From the NCBI GenBank assembly GCA_029009055.1, contig JAQXJR010000033.1, positions 1-64,000 on the forward strand: DNA of 64,000 nucleotides, in the 5' to 3' direction. Within the stretch, counting starts at the first letter, position 1. Each line of letters starts with the position of its first letter. Below are positions 1 to 7,080 of the stretch, piece by piece. The stretch comes from Eubacteriales bacterium (lineage in GTDB: Bacteria > Bacillota > Clostridia > Peptostreptococcales > Anaerovoracaceae). A program made the position numbers and the translations under genes. The notes beneath the pieces were generated by a model, which searched no databases, was not told where the DNA came from, and saw only the letters and a list, made by a program, of their open reading frames with translations.

Positions 1-219
1 GAGAGCGATGGCAGCGACATTTCCGGCGATAATAACGAATATAAGACCGTTAAGAAGGAAAATATCGGTGGTGCGAAAGTAACGTTAAAAGGAAAGGGCG
101 AATCTGTCTATGTGGCAACATGGGAAAACGGAGGTTACTCATACGCTATGACCGCCAGCCCGGGGCTTAAGGATCCAACGATGAAAGCCTTGATCCTGAG
201 CGTCGTCGAAAGGTCTTGA
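1..219 (+). CDS. 3' end of an exported or lipoprotein-like hypothetical protein
   Basis: Reading frame 1 is open from the first base to a TGA at 217-219 and gives the last 72 residues of a protein whose start lies outside the window. The segment is acidic at first and ends with a strand-rich stretch containing ATWENGGYSYAMTASPG and a final helix ALILSVVERS. That pattern (a W-x-x-x-G-Y-x-Y strand followed by a short helix) resembles the C-terminal domain of DUF4367-type extracytoplasmic proteins of Clostridia, but the match is by eye. A strong terminator follows 50 bp downstream, so this is the end of its transcription unit. Function is unknown. Confidence 0.6.
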   Translation, partial: ESDGSDISGDNNEYKTVKKENIGGAKVTLKGKGESVYVATWENGGYSYAMTASPGLKDPTMKALILSVVERS

Positions 220-268
220 CCATAAAATTCCCTGACCATAAGCACTAATAAATCCAAAACCCAAACAG

Positions 269-310
269 GCTCCCAGCTGCCGATAAATTCGGAGGGCTGG
301 GAGCTTTATT
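269..310 (+). terminator. Intrinsic terminator
   Basis: GCTCCCAGC and GCTGGGAGC form a perfect 9-bp stem at 269-277 and 296-304, followed by TTTATT. It closes the transcript of the partial gene at the window start. Confidence 0.85.
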
Positions 311-390
311 ATGGAAAGGGCTTGAATATATATAGAATGGCTTCCTGCAATTCAAGGCCAATATTTTTAGATTATGTGCAGTTTATACAA

Positions 391-430
391 TTGCATTTTA
401 TTTTTCGTTATGTATAATATTTATACATAA
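391..430 (+). promoter_or_regulatory. Promoter with palindromic operator for the TetR gene
   Basis: A promoter of the form TTGCAT (391-396), 16 bp, TATAAT (413-418) precedes the TetR gene. A perfect inverted repeat, TTATGTATAA (408-417), TAT, TTATACATAA (421-430), covers the -10 box and the likely start site. A 23-bp palindrome over the -10 of a TetR gene is the classic layout for autorepression. The binding protein is inferred to be the neighbouring TetR; nothing else in the window carries this palindrome. Confidence 0.7.
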
Positions 431-577
431 TGTAAGTAAAGCGTACGATTATAGATACTCATAATCAAGAATGCTATTCCCGAACCGTATCGTTAACTTG
501 CTTGATTCGGAAAATTTTATTTAATTTATCATATAGTGGCGTATGAAGCCGGGCGCCTGCCGGAAAGGAGCACTATA

Positions 578-1174
578 ATGAAAAAGTCAGATTCTATGGA
601 TAAGAGGGTACTTAAGACCAGAAGAAATCTGAAGATGACACTGATGGACATGATGGACACTAAGCCATTCGAGAAGATAGGTGTGACAGAACTATGCGAT
701 CAGGCTAACACCAGCAGGATAACTTTCTACACTCACTATGACGATAAATATGACCTGCTTCAGGACATCTATAATGATTTTCATAAGGAAATGGAAGATG
801 AATTCTGTGAACTCCAGAAGGGAAATAACTCTGCTAACGATATCAAGCAAAGCTATAGAAATTTCGCACTCGCGGTCATACATATGTACGAGAAAAATAA
901 GAAGTTCTTCTCCCATTTAAACCCGCTGGAAAGCCCCGAGATCATGAAAAGCTTATACGATTTTTCATTGGATCACTTAGCAGAATTCAGCAGCGAATAT
1001 AAGGTACGGCTCAATAACCGATATGATCCGAAACAGATCGCCGCTTTTATCGTAAACGGATTTTGGGGTTTCGCGGCTTCAGCTTATGACCAGAACCTTT
1101 CCAGCGAGAAAGCTCAGGCAGACGCCTTACAGCTCTTCGACGATTTGCTCGATAGTAAGATATTCAGCAAATAA
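578..1174 (+). CDS. TetR/AcrR-family transcriptional regulator
   Basis: A protein of 198 residues with an N-terminal TetR helix-turn-helix (about residues 10-55) containing the family signature FEKIGVTELCDQANTSRITFY, shortened here to its core TSRITFYTHY, and a helical ligand/dimer domain of the TetR_C_7 sort found in clostridial regulators. I chose the ATG at 578 because AAAGGAG lies 7 bases upstream; an in-frame upstream extension to 536 has no ribosome site and no homology. Its promoter carries a perfect 23-bp palindrome over the -10, suggesting autoregulation. It is followed by the dehydrogenase at 1241 after 66 bp and could control it. The inducer is unknown. Confidence 0.9.
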   Translation: MKKSDSMDKRVLKTRRNLKMTLMDMMDTKPFEKIGVTELCDQANTSRITFYTHYDDKYDLLQDIYNDFHKEMEDEFCELQKGNNSANDIKQSYRNFALAVIHMYEKNKKFFSHLNPLESPEIMKSLYDFSLDHLAEFSSEYKVRLNNRYDPKQIAAFIVNGFWGFAASAYDQNLSSEKAQADALQLFDDLLDSKIFSK

Positions 1175-1240
1175 TACATGTCATACGCTGCCAGCTAAAG
1201 TTTCACCTGTTAACATATATGGCAATAAGAAAGGCAATCC

Positions 1241-2224
1241 ATGAAAATATACATATTCAGCGCCCGCGGTGACGAAATGGACGCTATAGATAATGTAAGG
1301 GAGAAATTAGGAGTCGATATTGAAACGTCGGCTAACCCTATAGACTTCGAAGACTTATCAGCTATAGAACCTGGCAGCATGGTCTCCGTACTCGGCATGC
1401 AGCGGTTCGGGGAAGCGGAGTTTAAGGCTTTAGCCGATAGAGGTATCCATTATCTCTCTACACGTACCATAGGTTATGACCATATGGACCTCGGCGCCGC
1501 TCGGAAATACGGCGTTCATGTGTGTAACGCCAGATACGCCCCTGACGGAGTAGCGGATTATACGATCATGATGATCTTACTCTGCCTCAGAGCATATAAG
1601 CAGGCGCTCTGGAGGATGCAGATAAATGACTTCTCACTGGATGGACTCATAGGTAAAGAGATCCGCGACCTCACTATTGGAATCGTTGGGACCGGGCGGA
1701 TCGGCGCTAGAGTAGTTAAAGACCTGTCAGGATTCGGCTGCCGGATCCTGGTAAGCTCCAGACACGAGAACCCCGAGCTTAAAGGTCTGGCGGAATATGT
1801 GCCTTTAGATAGGCTTTATAAAGAATGTGATGTCATTTCATTCCACCTGGCTTTAACACCGGAGACTGAACACATGATAAATAAAGACAGTCTGGCTAAG
1901 ATGAAGAAGGGCGTCATCCTGATAAACTGCGCCAGGGGAGAGCTCATGGATATGGAATCCCTGATAGAGGGCATAGAATCCGAGCAGATCGGAGCGCTCG
2001 GCCTGGATACAGTTGAGAACGAAGCCGGTGTAGTCCACCGCGACCTTAAGACAGCAATATTCGAAGACCGCGAGCTGGCTTACCTGCGCCAATTCAAGAA
2101 TGTAGTGTACACCCAGCACATGGCCTTCTACACAGAGGAAGCTGTCGAGAGCATGGTGATAAGCTCTGTAGAGGGGCTGATTTCTATGGCAAAGACGGGG
2201 GCCGGCCCAACTCAGCTCTGCTGA
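1241..2224 (+). CDS. D-2-hydroxyacid dehydrogenase, VanH/D-lactate dehydrogenase-like
   Basis: A 327-residue NAD-dependent D-2-hydroxyacid dehydrogenase, probably reducing a 2-oxoacid such as pyruvate to the D-hydroxyacid in the cytoplasm. It has the bipartite fold: catalytic halves at about 1-100 and 290-327 around a Rossmann domain. The dinucleotide loop is GIVGTGRIG (about 147-155); the catalytic Arg is in NCARGE, the Glu region is DTVENEAG, and the acid-base His is in TQHMAFYTEEAV. The stretch STRTIGYDHMD followed by PDGVADYT is characteristic of the VanH/fermentative D-LDH branch. No VanA/VanX partner is present, so a role in glycopeptide resistance is not supported. It sits between a TetR gene and an HD gene on the same strand. 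Confidence 0.88.
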   Translation: MKIYIFSARGDEMDAIDNVREKLGVDIETSANPIDFEDLSAIEPGSMVSVLGMQRFGEAEFKALADRGIHYLSTRTIGYDHMDLGAARKYGVHVCNARYAPDGVADYTIMMILLCLRAYKQALWRMQINDFSLDGLIGKEIRDLTIGIVGTGRIGARVVKDLSGFGCRILVSSRHENPELKGLAEYVPLDRLYKECDVISFHLALTPETEHMINKDSLAKMKKGVILINCARGELMDMESLIEGIESEQIGALGLDTVENEAGVVHRDLKTAIFEDRELAYLRQFKNVVYTQHMAFYTEEAVESMVISSVEGLISMAKTGAGPTQLC

Positions 2225-2268
2225 ATATCACCTTTCATTCTCGCAGATGTTTATAAGGAGAAAAGAAT

Positions 2269-2775
2269 ATGACTATTGCTGAACTCATGGAGAAGTTGAT
2301 AGCCTACACGGCAGAAGACAGTAATGTAATCCACCACGACGTTAACCATTTCATGAAAGTATGGGGCTTCGCCAGGACAATAGGAATGGAGGAGGGGCTG
2401 GACGAGAAGACCCAGTTCACCCTGGAAGCCGCCGCCATCCTCCACGATATAGCCTGCCCGCTCTGCAGAAGGAAGTACGGTAACACAGAAGGTAAGCACC
2501 AGGAGGAAGAGGGCCTCATATTGGCTGAGAAATTCCTGGCCGAGACTGATATCCCTGAGGATATCCAGGCGAGAGTCGTTTATTTGGTTTCCCACCACCA
2601 CACTTACACGAATGTAGACGGTATGGATTATCAGATTCTCCTGGAAGCTGACTACCTAGTGAACGCCGACGAGAGCGACTACAGTAAAGAGAATATCCAA
2701 AATACCGGCGATAAGATATTTAAAACTGACTCAGGGCTCAGGCTGCTAACCGCGCTCTATGGATATGAGAAATAA
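2269..2775 (+). CDS. HD-domain phosphohydrolase
   Basis: A 168-residue protein consisting essentially of one HD domain. Metal ligands are visible as H27 (in DVNHFMKV), the HD doublet H59-D60 in AAILHDIAC, paired histidines in VSHHHTY (about 108-110) and a C-terminal Asp in LEADYLVNAD. Such stand-alone HD proteins hydrolyse phosphate esters or nucleotides; the substrate cannot be named. The start has AAGGAG 9 bases upstream. The gene lies 44 bp behind the D-2-hydroxyacid dehydrogenase and probably shares its transcript, which ends at the terminator at 2790-2819. Confidence 0.85.
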   Translation: MTIAELMEKLIAYTAEDSNVIHHDVNHFMKVWGFARTIGMEEGLDEKTQFTLEAAAILHDIACPLCRRKYGNTEGKHQEEEGLILAEKFLAETDIPEDIQARVVYLVSHHHTYTNVDGMDYQILLEADYLVNADESDYSKENIQNTGDKIFKTDSGLRLLTALYGYEK

Positions 2776-2789
2776 AACCGATATAAATT

Positions 2790-2819
2790 ACGGCTGCCCA
2801 CTCACGGGCAGCCGTTTTA
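2790..2819 (+). terminator. Intrinsic terminator of the dehydrogenase/HD operon
   Basis: ACGGCTGCCC (2790-2799) pairs perfectly with GGGCAGCCGT (2806-2815) and is followed by TTTTAA. The T-tract is also the left copy of the 13-bp repeat that flanks the IS30 element. Confidence 0.88.
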
Positions 2820-2827
2820 ATATGCTC
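2815..2827. repeat. Left copy of 13-bp flanking direct repeat
   Basis: TTTTAATATGCTC occurs here and again at 4423-4435, exactly outside the two imperfect terminal inverted repeats of the IS30-family element. It is read as a target-site duplication; the left copy forms the tail of the terminator at 2790. Confidence 0.7.
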
Positions 2828-2883
2828 GGTTAATTGATAATTTAAATGCACGCTGAAACGTGCGATTACAATTACAACGGGTC

Positions 2884-2920
2884 AAAACCATGAAGTCGCA
2901 TTTACAACTTCATGGTTTTT
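2884..2920 (+). terminator. Terminator-like hairpin at the left end of the IS30 element
   Basis: AAAACCATGAAGT (2884-2896) pairs perfectly with ACTTCATGGTTTT (2907-2919) across a 10-base loop and runs into seven T residues. It sits upstream of the transposase, where it would block transcription entering from the neighbouring gene. Confidence 0.75.
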
Positions 2921-3066
2921 TTCCTGCATATGGAGCAAGAACGATGTGACACGGGTCAACCTGTCACAGAAAAGCAGAGTCCAGCTTCCCGGTTAGGGCG
3001 GGTCTGGGCAGAGCCTGGGATTTCATATATGATATCTATGCCCTGCCTTCGAATAGGAGGCTATCC

Positions 3067-4154
3067 ATGCATAAACATCTCACACTTGATGACCGGATGG
3101 AGATCCAGATGGGTCTCAAAGCCGGTGAAAACTTTACGACCATTGCCAGGCGGATCGACTCGAATCGAACGACGGTCAGCCGCGAAGTGAAGGCCCGCCG
3201 TATCCCTGTCCACAACTCAAGGGGAAACAGATGGAATACGATGCGAAACTGGCACAGCAGGATTACGAAACTCTCCGTTCCGAATCGCGCAGAGGGATCT
3301 CTCTTTCGGAGGATGAATTGACCTATCTTGATTCCGTCATATCCCCGGAGATCAAGCGTGGTCAGTCCGTTCATGTCGTATGGGAGAACCACAAAGCGGA
3401 AATGCCCGTATAGGACCGTACGCTCTATACCTATATCGATCGCGGTCTGTTGGACGCGGGCAACTGCGACCTGCGCCGCAAACTCAGGATGCCGAAACGG
3501 AAGAAGAGCGGCCCCGTCTTGCGGGTCGACAAAAGATGCCATATCGGTCGTACCTACGAGGACTATCAGAACTACATCTCCAGGCATCATGAGGCCGTGA
3601 TCAGCCAAATGGATAGCGTCATCGGGAGGAAAGGAGGTAAGGTCTTGCTTACGATCTTGTTCAAGAACTGCGACCTGCAGTTGATGTACATCAGAGAGCG
3701 CAATACCGCGGCTTCGGTATCCGCGATCTTTCAGGCATTAAAGAAACAGCTTGGCATGGATCGGTTCACTTCCCTATTTCAGGTGATCCTGACGGACCGC
3801 GGCAGTGAATTCACGGATCCGGTCAATATCGAATGTGATCAGGAGACAGGGAAGATACAATGCCGTGTCTTCTACTGTGACCCGATGAACAGCAATCAGA
3901 AAAGCAACTGTGAACGAAACCATGAGTTTATCCGATATGTGATCCTCAAAGGAACATCGATGGATCATTTTTCTCAGACAGATATCATGAAACTGATGAA
4001 TCACATCAACTCGTATCCACGTAAAAAATGGAATGGACAGACTCCTTTGGATCTGTTCACGCAGATCTATGGTCAGGAAACCACAACTCTCCTGGGTCTT
4101 GAGAATATCCCATCCAATTCCATTGACCTCACACCGGCGCTACTGAAGAAGTAA
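3067..4154 (+). pseudogene. IS30-family transposase, disrupted
   Basis: Three joined reading segments make up an IS30 transposase. The N-terminal helix-turn-helix (3067 to about 3228, with LTLDDRMEIQMGLKAGENF and ARRIDSNRTTVSREVKARR) is in one frame. The next piece (about 3225-3413, YDAKLAQQDYETLRSES) is in another frame and stops at TAG 3411-3413. The rest (3414-4154) continues in that same frame with LYTYIDRGLLDAG and the catalytic core. The DDE residues are visible as QMDSVIG, LTDRGSEF and CERNHEFIRYV. Relatives usually carry a cysteine-rich zinc segment between the first two pieces; it is absent, so a deletion with frame change is likely. ATG 3067 follows AGGAGG. Confidence 0.88.
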
Positions 4155-4422
4155 GCCGGTAAGTATACCAAGAAGGCAGGGTCAAAAACAGAATCCAACT
4201 ATATCTAACCGGAGTGCGGTTACGTCTTCAAAAAAACGCAAGATCGCAGCCCGGCTTTTGGCATGCCTTCTTACCAATGAATGTACGTGATTTTCTCTGT
4301 GATTGCAATCCCTAATGCCCGCATCGACCTCAATATGGGCATTTACAACTTCGAGCATGCAGTTATGATTTGTGTTCGTGCATTTACATCTTCAAAGTTG
4401 CATTTAGTTTTTCATCTAACCC

Positions 4423-4435
4423 TTTTAATATGCTC
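4423..4435. repeat. Right copy of 13-bp flanking direct repeat
   Basis: TTTTAATATGCTC, identical to 2815-2827, directly follows the right end of the IS30 element and lies just upstream of the cardiolipin synthase promoter. Confidence 0.7.
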
Positions 4436-4438
4436 TAT

Positions 4439-4466
4439 TTTGCTGCGTTTCATACTCTGATATAAT
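4439..4466 (+). promoter_or_regulatory. Promoter of cardiolipin synthase gene
   Basis: TTGCTG (4439-4444), 16 bp, TATAAT (4461-4466), about 40 bp before the cls start codon. The IS30 insertion point lies less than 20 bp upstream of the -35, so the insertion kept this promoter but replaced anything further upstream. Confidence 0.6.
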
Positions 4467-4510
4467 ATATATTAGTTTAAATATTTGCGTAATCAAACGG
4501 AGTTATAACC

Positions 4511-6112
4511 ATGAAAATCATTAAGGTCATATTCAGCAGAATAACATTCATGCTTCTGGCAGTCCTGGTAGAAGCTTGCATTATCATGGCCATGCTGCAC
4601 TGGCTGGGAGACATAGCCGGATATATTTCCGCAGTCCTTAGAATCGCCAGTATATTCGTAGTTCTCGGTATCGTGAAGAACAGCAGGCATCTGGCAGCGG
4701 ACCTTATGTGGATATTTCTTATCATGCTCATTCCAGTCGCTGGAACGGGAATCTATCTCTTTCTCGGCGCTGACCTCGTGACCAGTAAAGAATTCCGAAA
4801 GATCGTAAGCGCCACGAATTATTCGGTGAAATATTTCAAACAGGATGAAGGCACGCTATCTAAGGCTTCATCTGATTTCCCGGAATATGCCGGCCAGTTC
4901 AGATACCTGTCTGACCACGCCTCATTCCCTATATATGAAAACAGCAAAGGCGGATTCGAGTATTTCCCTCTGGGTGATGAAGGCTATCCGGTAATGCTTG
5001 AGGAACTTAAAAAGGCTGAGAAATTCATTTTCCTGGAATATTTCATAGTATGCCCGGGTAAGATGTGGGACGGCATCCATGATATTTTGAAGCAAAAGGC
5101 AGCAGCCGGCTTGGACATCCGAGTAATGTATGATGACCTGGGGAGCTTCACTACACTACCCATGTCATACGCTAAGACCTTGCAGGCAGAGGGAATAAAA
5201 TGTGTGCCATTCAACAGGATATCTCCGCTTCTGGGCGCTGTCATGAACCACAGAGACCATAGAAAGATCCTGGTCATAGATGGCAGGACCGCATTCTCAG
5301 GCGGTGTCAACCTGGCCGACGAATATATAAATGCCGAAGTGAAATACGGACACTGGAAGGATACTGTTATTAAAGTTACAGGTGAAGCTGTCTGGTCATA
5401 CACTGTGATGTTCCTGACCCACTGGAAGGCACTTACCGGAAGCGACGAAGACTTTTCAGAATATAAAGCAAAGCCGGACGCCATAGAGGCTGAAACAGCG
5501 GAGAACTTTGCTAATACTGGCGAGCACCATCTGGGAGCACCGAATGACTCGGCGTGCTCCGCTGCTGATGGCTATATAATCCCTTACGGAGACACACCTC
5601 TCGATGAGGATCACGTAGGCCAGGATGTCTACATGAACATGCTGAACCAGGCGGATAAATACTGTTACATAATGACACCATACCTGATCCTGGATAACGA
5701 ATTCGTGAACGCCCTGATATTAGCGGCATCACGCGGAGTGGACGTCAGGATCATAACACCTGGCGTGCCAGATAAGAAAACCGTATACGGCGTCACCAGG
5801 TCATTCTATAAGCAGCTGATTCGGGGTGGGGTGAAGATATACGAGTACACGCCTGGTTTCGTCCACGCTAAGGTCTTCGTTTCAGACGATAAGACCGCGG
5901 CTGTGGGAACGATAAATCTGGACTATAGGAGCCTGTACCTGCATTTCGAAAACGGGACTTTAGTAGTTGCCTCTGAAGAAGTAGAGAAAATCAAGCGGGA
6001 TATGGATGAGACGCTGGCGAAATGCCATGAGGTATCTGAGAAGGACGCTACTTATAATTTCTTCACTAATTTCAAATACTCGGCTATCAGGGTAGTAGCT
6101 GGTCAGCTTTAA
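4511..6112 (+). CDS. cls: Cardiolipin synthase (phospholipase D superfamily)
   Basis: A membrane enzyme of 533 residues that condenses two phosphatidylglycerol molecules into cardiolipin and glycerol. Two or three hydrophobic helices span about residues 10-90, followed by two phospholipase D repeats. The HKD motifs are complete: H250-R-K followed by ILVID and GGVNLADEY, and H452-A-K followed by VFVSD and GTINLDYRS. Length and order match bacterial ClsA-type synthases. ATG 4511 follows CGGAGT. It is a single-gene unit between the IS30 element and the macrodomain operon; no dedicated regulator is visible. Confidence 0.95.
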   Translation: MKIIKVIFSRITFMLLAVLVEACIIMAMLHWLGDIAGYISAVLRIASIFVVLGIVKNSRHLAADLMWIFLIMLIPVAGTGIYLFLGADLVTSKEFRKIVSATNYSVKYFKQDEGTLSKASSDFPEYAGQFRYLSDHASFPIYENSKGGFEYFPLGDEGYPVMLEELKKAEKFIFLEYFIVCPGKMWDGIHDILKQKAAAGLDIRVMYDDLGSFTTLPMSYAKTLQAEGIKCVPFNRISPLLGAVMNHRDHRKILVIDGRTAFSGGVNLADEYINAEVKYGHWKDTVIKVTGEAVWSYTVMFLTHWKALTGSDEDFSEYKAKPDAIEAETAENFANTGEHHLGAPNDSACSAADGYIIPYGDTPLDEDHVGQDVYMNMLNQADKYCYIMTPYLILDNEFVNALILAASRGVDVRIITPGVPDKKTVYGVTRSFYKQLIRGGVKIYEYTPGFVHAKVFVSDDKTAAVGTINLDYRSLYLHFENGTLVVASEEVEKIKRDMDETLAKCHEVSEKDATYNFFTNFKYSAIRVVAGQL

Positions 6113-6138
6113 TAAAATCAATAATTATTTTAAGCAGG

Positions 6139-6206
6139 CATAATGTAATTATTGACATTACATTATGCCCATGCTATTATCCGAGATGTAATAAATAATA
6201 TTACAT
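6139..6206 (+). promoter_or_regulatory. Promoter with two ATGTAAT-N7-ATTACAT operators (macrodomain/SirTM operon)
   Basis: A near-consensus promoter, TTGACA (6152-6157), 17 bp, TATTAT (6175-6180), is bracketed by two identical-type palindromes. Operator 1 is ATGTAAT-N7-ATTACAT at 6143-6163, with extended arms CATAATGTAAT and ATTACATTATG (6139-6167), and covers the -35. Operator 2 is the same motif at 6186-6206 and starts 6 bases after the -10. The same pair, with a similar centre-to-centre distance (43 versus 47 bp), occurs at 19400-19467 before the YwnB-like/Rrf2 operon. The layout predicts repression, probably by the Rrf2 protein encoded at 20201. Confidence 0.8.
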
Positions 6207-6254
6207 GTAAATGAGCTATTTTATTTGACATAAATACGGAAGGAGCGGATGTAT

Positions 6255-7046
6255 ATGGACAGACTGCATGAACTCTTTATAATGAACCAGCTGCTGCTGG
6301 ACGACCAGCCGGAATATAGAAGCGACGCCTCCAGATTTCCTGAAGACGAGGGCAGCCAGAGGATGCTGATGAGAAGCCTGATGAATGTGAGAGCTCCTAG
6401 GCCTGTCCCTGATAAGCTTCTTAAGGTCCAGGACGAAATACTAAGCGCCGAGCGGGAAGAGAAGGGCGTGGTCCACGTTTTTGACATCCCGGTTTCCGCC
6501 CGCGACAGCAGGCTGGCGCTCTGGCAGGGCGATATCACCAGATTGGACGCTGACGCTATAGTGAACGCGGCTAATTCCCAGATGCTCGGTTGCTTCGTTC
6601 CCGGCCACAGCTGCATAGATAACGCTATACATTCAGCGGCAGGCCTCCAGCTGAGACAGGAATGCGCTGAGATAATGGCCAGGCAGGGGCATGAGGAGTA
6701 TACAGGAGGAGCGAAGATAACCCTCGGATATAATCTTCCAGCTAAGCATGTCATCCATACGGTCGGCCCGATAGTAAGGGTACCTTTGACCGAGGAAGAT
6801 AGAGCTCTTTTAGCTTCATGCTACAGGTCATGCCTGGAGCTGGCAGGTGCAAACCAACTCACCAGCATAGCCTTTTGCTGTATATCTACAGGGATATTCC
6901 GTTTCCCGGCTAAGGCTGCGGCTGAGATAGCGGTGAAGACAGTGGAAGAATATCTGGACCAACACCCGGACACCAGTATTAAGAAGGTCATCTTCAATGT
7001 GTTCGGTAATCGTGACAGAGCAATATATGAGGAACTCCTGGGCTAG
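6255..7046 (+). CDS. Zinc-containing macrodomain protein-ADP-ribose hydrolase
   Basis: A 263-residue protein of the Zn-macrodomain class, which removes mono-ADP-ribose from proteins and is normally encoded beside a SirTM sirtuin, as here. About 85 helical N-terminal residues precede the macrodomain, which starts near LWQGDITRLDADAIVNAAN. The zinc-binding signature is present as LGCFVPGHSCIDNAIH (C113, H118, C120), with GGAKITLGYNLPAKHVIHTVGP and CCISTGIFRFP forming the ADP-ribose pocket. ATG 6255 is preferred over 6249 because AGGAG ends 9 bases before it. SirTM follows after 34 bp, so the two are co-transcribed from the double-operator promoter. The usual lipoyl-carrier (GcvH-L) and lipoate ligase genes are not nearby. 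Confidence 0.93.
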   Translation: MDRLHELFIMNQLLLDDQPEYRSDASRFPEDEGSQRMLMRSLMNVRAPRPVPDKLLKVQDEILSAEREEKGVVHVFDIPVSARDSRLALWQGDITRLDADAIVNAANSQMLGCFVPGHSCIDNAIHSAAGLQLRQECAEIMARQGHEEYTGGAKITLGYNLPAKHVIHTVGPIVRVPLTEEDRALLASCYRSCLELAGANQLTSIAFCCISTGIFRFPAKAAAEIAVKTVEEYLDQHPDTSIKKVIFNVFGNRDRAIYEELLG

Positions 7047-7080
7047 CCCCGGGCGCGTTTTTTAAGAAAGTGAGGCATTC

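Larger units (their letters stand above)
2828..4421 (+). mobile_element. IS30-family insertion sequence (decayed)
   Basis: The element is about 1.6 kb. Its left end starts GGTTAATTGATAATTTAAAT and its right end, read on the other strand, starts GGTTAGATGAAAAACTAAAT; the first 23 positions agree at about 17, ending in a shared TAAATGCA. A 13-bp direct repeat lies immediately outside (one extra base, C4422, on the right). Inside are a terminator hairpin near the left end, the disrupted transposase, and three copies of a GCATTTACA(A/T)CTTC motif at 2898, 4339 and 4380 that may be internal transposase sites. CAAG/CTTG content is high compared with host genes. IS30 assignment comes from the transposase sequence. 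Confidence 0.8.

Noticed and set aside
1241..2224. VanH-like dehydrogenase considered as part of a vancomycin-resistance cluster
   Set aside because: No D-Ala:D-Lac ligase or VanX-type dipeptidase lies nearby; the motifs are shared with ordinary fermentative D-lactate dehydrogenases.
3036..3608. Minus-strand frame of 190 codons across the IS30 transposase
   Set aside because: Antisense to recognisable transposase sequence and without its own start signals.
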